Source: Bacteroidota bacterium (GTDB taxonomy: Bacteria; Bacteroidota; Bacteroidia; Cytophagales; Cyclobacteriaceae). From it: a DNA stretch of 64,000 nt. A model generated the notes under the pieces. The model saw nothing but the letters and a program-made list of their open reading frames with translations, was not told the DNA's origin and searched no databases. Made by a program: the position numbers and the translations under genes. This document shows positions 27,179 to 36,027 of this stretch, piece by piece (the stretch's first letter is position 1; each line of letters begins with the position of its first letter). The stretch covers positions 186,001 to 250,000 of the forward strand of contig JAFEAM010000003.1 in assembly GCA_018266395.1 (NCBI GenBank), written 5' to 3'.

Positions 27179-29296
27179 TCAGAAAAACTTGTAGCGCTTG
27201 TCCTCTACCTTGGCGGCATCCCTCAGCGCTTCTGTTACATAGTAACCGCCCCGGCCAGTCTGTGTCTGCAGAAGCTGATTCTTGAAAATGGAGAAGTCGC
27301 CCATGGCTGGAGCTAGAGTCTTGTTGGTCAGATCCGCAACCAGGACACCATTCTCGCCGATTATGGGCGATGACCGCTTACCGGTCTCAAGTGAGAATAT
27401 GCTTCCGACTATGATGGGATCAAATCCAGGCCCGGCAAGACTGTTGGAGTTCATCTTCAGATCACTGGAAGAATTGATGGAAGCGTCCCGTCCGAATATC
27501 TTGGCCAGATCCTCCAACGACTCGGTCTTACCCTTAAGCTTATCGACTATGTACTTACCTTTGACCTGGTTCCTCACCATGGGTGTAATCTCCTCCTTCA
27601 CCTGGTCAAAAGACTTAAATCCTTTGTCCGTTTCGCCCGTCATTACGGCGACCACCTGATTATCTCCGAGGTCAAATACTTTGGAAACAGTTCCGACTTT
27701 GGCATCGCGGAACAGCCACGAAACAATCTGGCGTGCCTCACCGAGGTTGCTGATGCGCCGCTCACCGGTTCCGATGTTGTTGGCTTCGAATACCGAAATG
27801 TTTTCCTTCTTGGCTTTTTCCTTGAATTCTTCCACGCCTGAAAGATCGTTGGCAAAAGCATCTGCTTTCCTCAGGGCCACATTGATGGTTTCGTCGGATG
27901 GTGAAATGTTGCGCACCACAGTGGCTACTGCATAATAAGTGTTAGTCTTAACGCCTGTCACTTCAATGATATGATAACCAAAGTCTGTTTCGGTAACGTC
28001 GGGGAGAAGGCCAGGCTTTTTGGCATCAAACACTGCCTTTTCAAAAGGTTTTACCATTTGACCGGAAGAGAACCATCCAAGGTCACCACCGCGGGAAGCT
28101 GTTCCATCGGTACCAAATTCTCTGGCCTTATCTGCAAAACTTGCACCCCCCTTGATATCAGCGAGAATCTTTCTGGCCTTTTCTTTCGCTTTCTTCTTGG
28201 CTTCTGGTGTCGTGTCATCCCATTTGATCAGGATATGACTCGCCTTTGCATTATAAACGGTGTCATTTCCGATTTTGGAAATCTTGAATGCCTTATAAGC
28301 GCCTTCGTCCAGCACGGGCCCGATCACCTGACCCTCCTTAAGAGATTCGATCTGTTTGCTGAGCAGAACAGGCAAGGTGGCTACAGTGTAGCGTTCATAA
28401 GGATTGGTTCCGTCAGTATTTGAGGAGGCAAACACGGAATCTTCTGTGGAAGTCCTGAATTCGTCAACGATCTTGTTGATCTCCTGTTTGATGGCCAGTG
28501 TGTCCTCAGCAGAAGCAAGTACCGGGAAGGCTACGTAGCTGAGATTTCTTGTATTCTCTACCTTGTATTTATTCTTGTTCTTGTTGTAATAGTCTTTGAG
28601 TTCGGCATCACTCACTTTCACCAGCGAGTCAGATACTGCATAAAAGGGAACGTAGAGATATTTCACTTCAGCCACGTCATTTTGCAGATGATAATCCATC
28701 TCGGCTTCAGCTTCCGTCACATAAGCGGTCTTGATCATCAGATTTTCAAATTTGATCCGCTCGCGTGCCGGACGGATTTCGCTTTGGTAGGATTCCCAGC
28801 GGAAGCGCGCCTCCGATCCTTTTGGCATTTGTTCGATTTGCTTGAGGTACTCAATAAGGCGGTTGCGGTCGAATTTTCCCGCAGAATCCAGAAATGCAGA
28901 TTTGATGCTTTCATCAACATTCTTACCCCATATCATGTCCCTGACTTCATCATTGGTGACTTTCACCCCGACCTTTTCGTATTCAGGTTGAATGGCATTT
29001 CTGGCAATCAGAAGTTCCCAGGCCTGGCTTTGGAGGGTGGGTCTTTCACGCTCACCTGGCGAGCGGCCGAAAGTCAGGATGTAGTTGTTTTCGCGTTCCT
29101 GTAGAACAGCGTTGTATTCATCGATGGAAATCCCGTGCCCGGCAATTTCGCCTACCTCTTTCTCGCGACCTCCGAAGATGGAGCGGGGACCACTTCCAAA
29201 AAGGTCACTCCCCACAATGAATGCGCCCATGGAAAGGGCAATTGCACCCACAACGAACTTCGTCATCTTCTCCCGCAGCGTACTTATTAATGCCAT
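27179..29296 (-). CDS. ppiD: PpiD-like periplasmic peptidyl-prolyl isomerase
   Basis: A 705-residue inner-membrane-anchored chaperone. One N-terminal membrane span (about residues 13-33) is followed by a SurA_N-like domain (ISIDEYNAVLQERENNY) and a parvulin domain at about 349-446, running from KASHILIKWDD through RGGDLGWFSSGQMVKPFE to GYHIIEVTG. It probably folds outer-membrane and secreted proteins as they leave the Sec machinery, fitting a run that includes sprA. It has the best promoter in the window 57 bp upstream. A few family members carry degenerate parvulin sites; this one looks complete. Confidence 0.93.
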   Translation of the reverse strand: MALISTLREKMTKFVVGAIALSMGAFIVGSDLFGSGPRSIFGGREKEVGEIAGHGISIDEYNAVLQERENNYILTFGRSPGERERPTLQSQAWELLIARNAIQPEYEKVGVKVTNDEVRDMIWGKNVDESIKSAFLDSAGKFDRNRLIEYLKQIEQMPKGSEARFRWESYQSEIRPARERIKFENLMIKTAYVTEAEAEMDYHLQNDVAEVKYLYVPFYAVSDSLVKVSDAELKDYYNKNKNKYKVENTRNLSYVAFPVLASAEDTLAIKQEINKIVDEFRTSTEDSVFASSNTDGTNPYERYTVATLPVLLSKQIESLKEGQVIGPVLDEGAYKAFKISKIGNDTVYNAKASHILIKWDDTTPEAKKKAKEKARKILADIKGGASFADKAREFGTDGTASRGGDLGWFSSGQMVKPFEKAVFDAKKPGLLPDVTETDFGYHIIEVTGVKTNTYYAVATVVRNISPSDETINVALRKADAFANDLSGVEEFKEKAKKENISVFEANNIGTGERRISNLGEARQIVSWLFRDAKVGTVSKVFDLGDNQVVAVMTGETDKGFKSFDQVKEEITPMVRNQVKGKYIVDKLKGKTESLEDLAKIFGRDASINSSSDLKMNSNSLAGPGFDPIIVGSIFSLETGKRSSPIIGENGVLVADLTNKTLAPAMGDFSIFKNQLLQTQTGRGGYYVTEALRDAAKVEDKRYKFF

Positions 29297-29352
29297 ACCG
29301 ATTCAATAGATTATATTCTGATTCTTGTGCCAGATAGTTGGCAAAAGAGCCG

Positions 29353-29383
29353 CAAATTTAACCCCTTTGCACTATTCGCCAAA
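29353..29383 (-). promoter_or_regulatory. Bacteroidota-type promoter of ppiD
   Basis: On the minus strand TTTG (29383-29380) is followed by exactly 19 bp and then TAAATTTG (29360-29353). This is a full match to the Bacteroidota housekeeping consensus TTTG-N19-21-TAnnTTTG. Transcription would start near 29346, giving a leader of about 50 nt before the ppiD ATG. It is the likely entry for the long minus-strand run toward sprA. Confidence 0.7.
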
Positions 29384-29439
29384 GCGATCTCATTAAGTAT
29401 TCGGAGGAAGTTAAATAGCTGAAAAACAAGGTATTTGCC

Positions 29440-30711
29440 CTATTCTTCTTTGTTGATTTCTACCCTGACTGTATCAATCAGGTTGCCCCTGGTGGACTGG
29501 ATAACAAAGGTGTATGGTGGTACTTCTACTTTTTCCCCTTTTTGGGGAAAATCCTCTGTGTAAGCCAGGATGAGGCCCCCCAGGGTTTCATATTCTCCGA
29601 CAGGAAGCTGCCAATGATAGGTTTCATTAATATAATCAACTTCCAGCCTCGCACTGAAAAGGTAGGTTTTCTCATCCAGCTTCTGTTCAGTCAGATAGTC
29701 AGAATCATGCTCGTCTTCAATGTCTCCGAATATCTCCTCAATCACGTCTTCCATGCTGACTAACCCTGCTGTACCGCCAAACTCATCCAGCACAATGGCA
29801 AGACTGCGTCGTTCTCGTAGCAATTGAATCATGATGTCATTGGCCAGTGCGGTTTCTGTGACGTTGCTTATGGGCGTGAGGATTTCTTCTATGGACTTTG
29901 GATTCCTGAATAGTGCCGCTGAATGACAATAGCCGATGATGTCATCGATGGTATCCCTGTAAACCACGATTTTGGAATGACCACTTTCGACAAAGGCCTT
30001 TTTCAACCGGTCCATGCCATCTTCCAGCGCCACAGCAGCAATCTCAGTGCGGGGTATCATGCAATCCCGCACCCTGACTTTTTTGAATTCCAGAGCGTTG
30101 TGAAGAATTTTTTTGTCAAGATCTATTTCCTCGTCTTCGTGATGGACCTTTTGCATGTTCCGCAAATAATGATTCAGGTCCGTCAGACCAAAGACCGGTC
30201 GCTCCTCAGAATATTCCAGGCGCAGAAGACCCGTTATAACCCATTTTGACAAGTTGACAATTGTGAATGTGACCGGAGCCAGAAGTGCGTACATCACCAC
30301 GAATGGCAAGGCCAGGGTTGAAAGCACAAAATTCGGGTTTATCATAAACAGACTCTTGGGCAGAAATTCTGCGGCAAAGAGGATCAACAGGGTGCTGAGC
30401 AGTGTCTGGATAAGAAGGATGGAAGGCTCGTTGTTGATTGAAGGTGGCAGGTGTTCAGCAAGGATCGGCTCAAAGAGTACGGCCATGCTGTTGCCAAATA
30501 TGACAAGAGCGAGAGTATTACCAATCAGCGTGGTGCCTATGAACCGCGATGGATTCCGCATGAAATAGGACATGATCTTTCCGGACCAAATGCCCTGTTT
30601 GCCCCTTAATTCAACTTGGAGGCGATTGGCAGATAAGAATGCAATTTCAATCCCGGAGAAGAAGAATGAAAAGACCAGTGAAGCCGCTATCCATGGAAAT
30701 AGTGAATTCAT
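29440..30711 (-). CDS. CNNM/CorC-type hemolysin-family membrane protein
   Basis: A 423-residue protein with a DUF21/CNNM membrane domain (about residues 1-190, four hydrophobic segments), a CBS pair (about 205-325, beginning RDCMIPRTEIAAV) and a C-terminal CorC_HlyC domain (VDYINETYHWQLP onward). Relatives move or sense magnesium and other divalent cations. Similarity to GldE exists at family level, but the neighbours are not those of gldE. It overlaps the upstream 54-residue gene by ATGA. A 143-bp gap before ppiD holds the ppiD promoter. Confidence 0.9.
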   Translation of the reverse strand: MNSLFPWIAASLVFSFFFSGIEIAFLSANRLQVELRGKQGIWSGKIMSYFMRNPSRFIGTTLIGNTLALVIFGNSMAVLFEPILAEHLPPSINNEPSILLIQTLLSTLLILFAAEFLPKSLFMINPNFVLSTLALPFVVMYALLAPVTFTIVNLSKWVITGLLRLEYSEERPVFGLTDLNHYLRNMQKVHHEDEEIDLDKKILHNALEFKKVRVRDCMIPRTEIAAVALEDGMDRLKKAFVESGHSKIVVYRDTIDDIIGYCHSAALFRNPKSIEEILTPISNVTETALANDIMIQLLRERRSLAIVLDEFGGTAGLVSMEDVIEEIFGDIEDEHDSDYLTEQKLDEKTYLFSARLEVDYINETYHWQLPVGEYETLGGLILAYTEDFPQKGEKVEVPPYTFVIQSTRGNLIDTVRVEINKEE

Positions 30712-30872
30712 GCCTCCGTGGATTTCTTGCGGTACACAAACCAGAAGAAGAAAAGGAGGGACATCATGATCGGGAAATAGGCCTGACCCAGGCCGACTGC
30801 CATTACTTCATAAATACCTATGATCATCCCTACCACGCAGAGCGCCAGTAGAATGACATCAAAAAGCCTCAT
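30708..30872 (-). CDS. Small 54-residue membrane protein
   Basis: A short open frame of 54 residues. It has two hydrophobic stretches, DVILLALCVVGMIIGIYEVM (about 5-24) and YFPIMMSLLFFFWFVY (about 32-47), and a basic end RKKSTEA, so a two-span inner-membrane protein is likely. Its stop overlaps the start of the CNNM/CorC gene as ATGA, which argues strongly that it is real and coupled. On the minus strand TATTTTTG at 30881-30888 resembles a -7 element just upstream. Function unknown; I recall similar small proteins next to hemolysin-family genes in this phylum. Confidence 0.75.
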   Translation of the reverse strand: MRLFDVILLALCVVGMIIGIYEVMAVGLGQAYFPIMMSLLFFFWFVYRKKSTEA

Positions 30873-30911
30873 AAGGACTGCAAAAATACTACTTTTTCGA
30901 CGGTTGCGGGT

Positions 30912-31469
30912 TTAATCCTTGACCTCGATCGTGCCCTGAGGTTCCTTGATCGTATAAGTTGAAAGGTCCTGCATGGCGTCCAGACCGGTTCCATAGAGGA
31001 CTTCATTCTCCAACTTGATCGTGACAAATTTCTCCGTAAAGATCTTCTTAGTAGCTGGAAGCCAGTAGAGTTCTTCAGTGTTCAGTTGTTGTTGTTTTTC
31101 AATGTTTCTGGCCTCCACATTGCCGCGTCCTTTCCATTTGTTTTCTTCCTTGAAAAAGAAAGCATGGTTTGCTCGAAGCGTGGATGTGAGTACGCCGGCC
31201 TCACTGTAAAATTCAAGGTAGAGTCCGTCGGGAAATTCCTGATCGCCGTTTTTGTACTCCAGAACGCGCTTTGCTTTCATCTTGACCTTGATGCGGTCCT
31301 TTTCGGCGTAAAGCACATCTACATCCTGCGCTTCACGTAAAGGCCCGGTATACTCTACAGGCTGGGCAGTCTCTTTTTTGGCGCATGAGGAAACGAATAC
31401 CAACAGAAACAGGCAGATGCGGGCTGCAGCAGATCTGATGTGTGGAATTTGATATCCTGTATTTTCCAT
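30912..31469 (-). CDS. lptC: LPS export component LptC
   Basis: A 185-residue protein of the LptC/OstA fold that passes LPS from LptBFG across the periplasm. The N-terminus is a signal with lipobox VSSC (Cys29), so it is lipid-anchored, a form common in Bacteroidota. The core runs VKMKAKRVLEYKNGDQEFPDGLYLEFY. It precedes the small membrane protein and the CNNM gene on the same strand and is separated from the TPR gene by a terminator. Confidence 0.9.
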   Translation of the reverse strand: MENTGYQIPHIRSAAARICLFLLVFVSSCAKKETAQPVEYTGPLREAQDVDVLYAEKDRIKVKMKAKRVLEYKNGDQEFPDGLYLEFYSEAGVLTSTLRANHAFFFKEENKWKGRGNVEARNIEKQQQLNTEELYWLPATKKIFTEKFVTIKLENEVLYGTGLDAMQDLSTYTIKEPQGTIEVKD

Positions 31470-31483
31470 TAGCGCTAAAGAAA

Positions 31484-31509
31484 AAGGCCGGCACTAGTGG
31501 ACCGGCCTT
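31484..31509 (-). terminator. Intrinsic terminator after the coaX-OMP-TPR operon
   Basis: Perfect 8-bp arms AAGGCCGG and CCGGCCTT with a 10-nt loop. On the minus strand the hairpin is followed by TTTCTTT, typical of an intrinsic terminator. It lies 20 bp past the stop of the TPR gene and 14 bp before lptC, so it separates the two groups. A TTCTTTATTT run on the plus side makes it look bidirectional. Confidence 0.8.
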
Positions 31510-31529
31510 CTTTATTTGATGGATAAAAT

Positions 31530-32858
31530 TTAGTCCCTTGTCTTCAATACGACACTTTCGCTGATCCAGCAACCGATGTGTTGGGTCGAACCTGCAGTCC
31601 AATTCAAAAGGAAGATCTCTTCCTTTGAAGGAAACTGAGCCTTAGCACGGGCCATCAGCTGTGCATTGCCAGCTTTCTGATACATTTCCCATGCGGCGAT
31701 GTACACCAAACGATCTTCAGCAACATTCTGTCTCTTGGCACAATTGTCAAAACTGTTGTAGTAGAGATCACCAACCTTTTCATATGCCTCAGATGTACCA
31801 GCCTGCATAAAGTGTGTTCTGGCAACAACGAAATTACCTTTCTTGACTTCTATGCTGCCCAACAAAAGATTGGCATCTGCCTTCTGTTCGGGTGTGGTAG
31901 CGAGAGGCAAGCCTTCTTTCATAAGTGTTTCAGCCTTTTCATAATTACCGGCGGCAATATTTCTGGCGGTCAGAAACTTCAGTAGTCCAAAGTCCTTTTC
32001 AGGATTGAGCGTGTGAATGGCTTCGGCGGCTTCAAGGGCAAGCGGGTCGTCGGCACATTTGTCCTGTAGCATAAAAGTGAAGATCTTCTTGGCCAGCGTC
32101 AGATCCTTTGGATTTTGATGGAATTTGGGGCCCAGTTTGGTGCGTACCATCTCACAGTCGAACTTCACGAGACCAACCAGGATTCCGTCACAGGCATCCT
32201 TGATTTCCTTCAGCCTCTTTACTTCATCTGCCTTGACAGGATTCGCCGAATTGGCTTTGGAGATTTTCGCTTCGCAAACGGCTATCGTTTTGTCATAACG
32301 GCTGAGGATATCATCTTCACTGATGTTTTTAAACAAAGTCTGGTTGTTCTTGATAACCGTCATATAAGCCACAAGGTTGCCGTCGGTAATATTGTTGCCT
32401 CCGATTTCAAAGACCTTGTCGTACAAGGCCAGCAATTCCGGAAGCTTTTCCTTGCTTTTCTGATTGTATTTAAAGGATGCAAAGGCCTTACGGTTAAGAA
32501 CATTGGCTTCATCGCCGCAACTTTTAATACGGAGATCGTAGATCAGGAGCAGGGAATCAACAAGCACCTTCTTTTTTGCAGGATCCGTTTCCTTGTCGGC
32601 GAGTTTATCATACGCATCAGCCGCATCAATGTAGAGTTTTGTCTGCCACTGCGGAGCGTTGTTAATCATCCATTGTATGCAGCCGGTTGCTGCCCTGTAA
32701 TTGCCTTGCTTCATGGCGTCGCCATAGATAGCCACACATTCATCGGCTTTCTTGCGATCTTCAGGCCACTTAATCTCTTTGCACTGGGCAGATGCCACCG
32801 TGACTGCAACCGCAAGGAGGCCCAGCGCGAAAAGCAACTTCATTTTCATAGTCTTCAT
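31530..32858 (-). CDS. Exported TPR-like protein
   Basis: A 442-residue protein with a signal peptide ending VTVASAQ and a helical body that looks like divergent tetratricopeptide repeats (for example KQGNYRAATGCIQWMI near 45-60 and AAGNYEKAETLMKEGLPLA near 300). No enzymatic motif is visible. Several cysteines occur (CKEI, KSCGDEAN, ACDG, DKCADD, NCAKRQN, IGCWIS), suggesting periplasmic disulfides. ATG 32858 is chosen because upstream codons run into the OMP gene. It follows the outer-membrane protein gene by 1 bp; a scaffold role for that protein is inference. Confidence 0.8.
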   Translation of the reverse strand: MKTMKMKLLFALGLLAVAVTVASAQCKEIKWPEDRKKADECVAIYGDAMKQGNYRAATGCIQWMINNAPQWQTKLYIDAADAYDKLADKETDPAKKKVLVDSLLLIYDLRIKSCGDEANVLNRKAFASFKYNQKSKEKLPELLALYDKVFEIGGNNITDGNLVAYMTVIKNNQTLFKNISEDDILSRYDKTIAVCEAKISKANSANPVKADEVKRLKEIKDACDGILVGLVKFDCEMVRTKLGPKFHQNPKDLTLAKKIFTFMLQDKCADDPLALEAAEAIHTLNPEKDFGLLKFLTARNIAAGNYEKAETLMKEGLPLATTPEQKADANLLLGSIEVKKGNFVVARTHFMQAGTSEAYEKVGDLYYNSFDNCAKRQNVAEDRLVYIAAWEMYQKAGNAQLMARAKAQFPSKEEIFLLNWTAGSTQHIGCWISESVVLKTRD

Positions 32859-32859
32859 G

Positions 32860-34137
32860 TTAATCAAATCTTCTTTTAATAAACCACTGGTCGTTAAAGG
32901 TGAGGCCAAAGTAAAGTTTTAAATAGTTCTCCTCAATAGTATTCAGGGTTTTGTCGCCCTTGTGGCCTACCTTGAGGGCCAGGTCCAGGCTTGAAATCCT
33001 GCTCACTGGAAGAGAGACGCCAAAAGTAATGCCAAAATCTTTAACGGGGTTACCGTTTACCAAATATGCGCTATTTTCGATGCTTACGCCCGTTCGGTAA
33101 GTGAGGCGTTTGAGGTAATTGCTCATGGAAATCTGGTCAGGGGTTATCTCAAAGCCCGCGTTAACCTTCCATGCATTTGAGGCATAGGGGTTGATCCCGG
33201 CCATATCCCGGAAGGTTGAATAATTGGCATAATAGCCATCGATCGCAACGGTCCAATCATAACCTTTGCTCAGTGAAATGCCAGCCGACATGCTTGAGGG
33301 AATGGTCACATGACCATCATAATTCTTAATGGTTGTCAGTGAATCCACAATTCCCGTAAGGTTTCTTCTTTCTATATGCTGGTTGAATGAACTCTTGAGA
33401 TTGGTTCCGAAGTCGTAAACCAACCCAAAATTGATCCTGTAGTTCTTTCGGGAAATGGAGTCCTTGTGAATATGGATAGCGGGTGAAAACTGAAAATCAG
33501 TTACAAAAGTGCGCTCTGTGATATTTGGCGAATACAGCAGTGCCTGATTGGTCTTGGTCAGGATGTTTGAATTTTCCCTTACGATGGCGCTGAAAAGGTA
33601 GGTTGCTTTAAGACCAACAGAAAGCCAGCTGTTCAGTGTAAGACCATTTGACCAGGTAAACTGGTTTACACCGCCGGAACCTTTTTCTGTGGTGGTATAA
33701 GTATTGTTAGGATCCCCATTGATATCCTGACGGTAGGTGGTCTGGTAATTGAGGCGGGTGTAAGGCTGAAGACTGATGGAAGAAGTCCATTTTCCTGGCA
33801 TGATGGGTATGGCCAAAACCAGGTAATTCAGGTTCCCGCTTCCGCTCCGTTCGGACAGTGTGTCAGAACTCTGGTACCGTTGCTCGCCTATCATGGATGC
33901 CTGAAAAGTCGTCAGTCGGTTATAGGGCAACATGGCTGGGTTCATGTTGTTGACATACCAGTAGGAAGGATTACTGACACCTACTCCACCCATGCCCATG
34001 TGCTGGGTAAGGGCGTTGGAAAAGGGTTCACCAAGTCCAAAGGAAGAAAAGGGACTGCGGGCGGCCTGCCCGAAGACTGCTGAACTGACCAGCAAGAAAC
34101 CTGTCAACCAAAGAAGGGTCAGTTTAAGAAGCCTCAT
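32860..34137 (-). CDS. Outer-membrane beta-barrel protein (FadL/PorV-like)
   Basis: A 425-residue protein with a signal peptide ending AVFGQ and a body of alternating strand-like residues. The start of the mature part, SPFSSFGLGEPFSNALTQHM followed by GGVGV and NNMNPA, recalls FadL/PorV-type barrels whose N-terminus plugs the pore. No ligand can be named. It overlaps coaX by 14 bp and precedes the TPR gene by 1 bp, so the three form one operon. Its role in envelope assembly is not established. Confidence 0.8.
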   Translation of the reverse strand: MRLLKLTLLWLTGFLLVSSAVFGQAARSPFSSFGLGEPFSNALTQHMGMGGVGVSNPSYWYVNNMNPAMLPYNRLTTFQASMIGEQRYQSSDTLSERSGSGNLNYLVLAIPIMPGKWTSSISLQPYTRLNYQTTYRQDINGDPNNTYTTTEKGSGGVNQFTWSNGLTLNSWLSVGLKATYLFSAIVRENSNILTKTNQALLYSPNITERTFVTDFQFSPAIHIHKDSISRKNYRINFGLVYDFGTNLKSSFNQHIERRNLTGIVDSLTTIKNYDGHVTIPSSMSAGISLSKGYDWTVAIDGYYANYSTFRDMAGINPYASNAWKVNAGFEITPDQISMSNYLKRLTYRTGVSIENSAYLVNGNPVKDFGITFGVSLPVSRISSLDLALKVGHKGDKTLNTIEENYLKLYFGLTFNDQWFIKRRFD

Positions 34138-34843
34138 GATACCGGAGAATGCTGTTCAAGCCTGTTAAAACCAAATCGGGGGCCACAAAGATGGGACGTT
34201 TGCAATGTTTTTCAAAAAAACGACTATCACCGCCGCATAAAATGACCCTTAATTGAGGGGTGATTTCTGCATATCGGTCCATCATTCCGTTTATTTCTTC
34301 CAATATCCCATTCATTACTCCGCTTTGCAGGCATCCAAGTGTGCTGTCCCCTGTCAGTGGTGCATTCTCAACTGCTGTGGCAAGGGGAAGCCGGGAGGTA
34401 AACGAATGCATGGACTCGAACCGTAACTGAACACCGGGGGAGATGGCACCTCCTGAATAAGTTCCTGCTGCATCTATGAACTCATAATTGATACAGGTGC
34501 CGATGTCGACTACAAGACATGCCTGGCCTGGATACAATGATTGCGCACCACATGCGGCAGCAATGCGGTCAACACCCAGCGTTGTGGGCGTTGCATAATT
34601 AATCTTTATCGGCAGACGCAGTTGATGATGGAGGACAAGTTTCTTGCCCTTTACGACCGCCCCATTAAGGACATCATAAGGATCACCTGAAACAGAACTC
34701 ACAATAATATGATCAGCAGGAGTTCGGCCAAGGTAATCCCTCAGATCGGCCATGGAGCGAAATACTTCCTTATGAACGAGATGGGTCCCTTCGAAAATTC
34801 CTACTTTGGTGAAGGTGTTCCCGATATCAACCGTGACATTCAT
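34124..34843 (-). CDS. coaX: Type III pantothenate kinase
   Basis: A 239-residue ASKHA-fold kinase that starts coenzyme A synthesis from pantothenate. The first phosphate loop is VDIGNTFTKVGIF (5-17); GVDRIAAACGA and VVDIGTCINYEFID follow, then YSGGAISPG, all typical of CoaX. Length is normal. It is the first gene of the coaX-OMP-TPR operon and is divergent from anmK with a 34-bp gap. Confidence 0.95.
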   Translation of the reverse strand: MNVTVDIGNTFTKVGIFEGTHLVHKEVFRSMADLRDYLGRTPADHIIVSSVSGDPYDVLNGAVVKGKKLVLHHQLRLPIKINYATPTTLGVDRIAAACGAQSLYPGQACLVVDIGTCINYEFIDAAGTYSGGAISPGVQLRFESMHSFTSRLPLATAVENAPLTGDSTLGCLQSGVMNGILEEINGMMDRYAEITPQLRVILCGGDSRFFEKHCKRPIFVAPDLVLTGLNSILRYHEAS

Positions 34844-34877
34844 AGGGCGAAACTAAGGAATGACATTATCTCTTTAG

Positions 34878-35978
34878 ATGCAGATGAAGGCAGGAAGGAC
34901 CGATCTCACAAAAAAAAAGACGTATCGCATGCTTGGGCTCATGTCCGGAACATCCCTGGATGGCCTGGATGTGGCTTATTGTAGTTTCACGTATGACCAG
35001 GCAAACCACAGTTGGAAATTCTTCCTTCATGAGGCTGTAACATATCCTTATCCGGCCCGGTGGAAGAACGCTTTGTCCGGTGCCCACTTGTACCCAGGGG
35101 CTGAATTGATTGCTCTTCATCATGCCTATGGAAAGTGGTTGGGTGAAAAGGTCAACGCTTTCCTGAAAAAACACAGGCGTTCAAGGCCGGAAGCAATTGC
35201 CTCTCATGGACATACCATTTTTCACCAGCCAGATAAGGGCTTCACGTTTCAGTTAGGCGATGGTAATGCGCTTCATGCAGCGACAGGCTTACCGGTCATT
35301 TCTGATTTTCGTTCATTGGATGTGGCGCTTGGAGGCGAGGGTGCACCTTTGGTGCCCGTGGGCGACCGCTATCTTTTCGGTGATTATGATTATTGCCTGA
35401 ACCTTGGTGGGATTGCCAACATTTCCATGGAGCACGCCGGTGTTCGCAGGGCTTTTGATATCTGCTTTTGCAACATGGGTTTTAATTTACTGGCCGGTGA
35501 AGCCGGAAGGGCATACGATGCCAGGGGGCGGATGGCATCAAGCGGCACAATTTATAAGAAATTGCTGGATCAGCTAAATAAGGTGTACGGCAGATACCGG
35601 AAGCGACGCCCATCCCTGGGCAGGGAAATCTTCGAAAGGGATTTCAAGTCCCTTTTGACCAATCGGGAAATTCCATTGGCAGATCGCATGCGGACTTTTT
35701 CAGAATCGGTGGCGCTGGAAATAGAAAGGGTCATTTCAAAGAAACGTGCAAGGATGCTGGTCACAGGAGGGGGAGCGTTAAATGTGTTCTTGATGGGAAG
35801 ACTGCAAGAGATTCTAAATCAAATCAAGATTGTAGTCCCGAATACACGAATTCTTGGGTTCAAAGAGGCAATAGTGTTTGCATTTCTGGGTGTGCTGCAT
35901 ATCCGGGGTGAAGTGAATGTGTTGTCAAGTGTCACCAAGGCGAAAATGGATAGCTGTAGTGGTGTACGGGTCTGTTAG
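34878..35978 (+). CDS. anmK: Anhydro-N-acetylmuramic acid kinase
   Basis: A 366-residue ASKHA-fold kinase that opens and phosphorylates 1,6-anhydro-MurNAc during peptidoglycan recycling. The signature MSGTSLDGLDVAY (22-34), ASHGHTIFHQP and NLGGIANIS are present. The segment normally read FDTGPGN is FDICFCNMGFN here; a similar DIC form is, to my knowledge, common in Bacteroidota and keeps the Asp. Start could be Met1 or Met3. With the sugar block at 4.6-8.9 kb it suggests active cell-wall sugar recovery. Confidence 0.93.
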   Translation: MQMKAGRTDLTKKKTYRMLGLMSGTSLDGLDVAYCSFTYDQANHSWKFFLHEAVTYPYPARWKNALSGAHLYPGAELIALHHAYGKWLGEKVNAFLKKHRRSRPEAIASHGHTIFHQPDKGFTFQLGDGNALHAATGLPVISDFRSLDVALGGEGAPLVPVGDRYLFGDYDYCLNLGGIANISMEHAGVRRAFDICFCNMGFNLLAGEAGRAYDARGRMASSGTIYKKLLDQLNKVYGRYRKRRPSLGREIFERDFKSLLTNREIPLADRMRTFSESVALEIERVISKKRARMLVTGGGALNVFLMGRLQEILNQIKIVVPNTRILGFKEAIVFAFLGVLHIRGEVNVLSSVTKAKMDSCSGVRVC

Positions 35979-35985
35979 CCCGGAT

Positions 35986-35993
35986 TATTTTTG
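35986..35993 (+). promoter_or_regulatory. Candidate -7 element before small hypothetical gene
   Basis: TATTTTTG matches TAnnTTTG exactly, 8 bp after the anmK stop and 35 bp before the ATG at 36028. No TTTG lies at the proper -33 spacing. It supports, weakly, a transcript starting in the gap between anmK and the BBP2 porin gene. Confidence 0.3.
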
Positions 35994-36027
35994 ATATCTC
36001 GGATAAACCTGTCGTTATTTGCGCCCC

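Noticed and set aside
32115..32879. 254-codon plus-strand frame
   Set aside because: Antisense to the TPR gene, which has a signal peptide and clear helical repeats.
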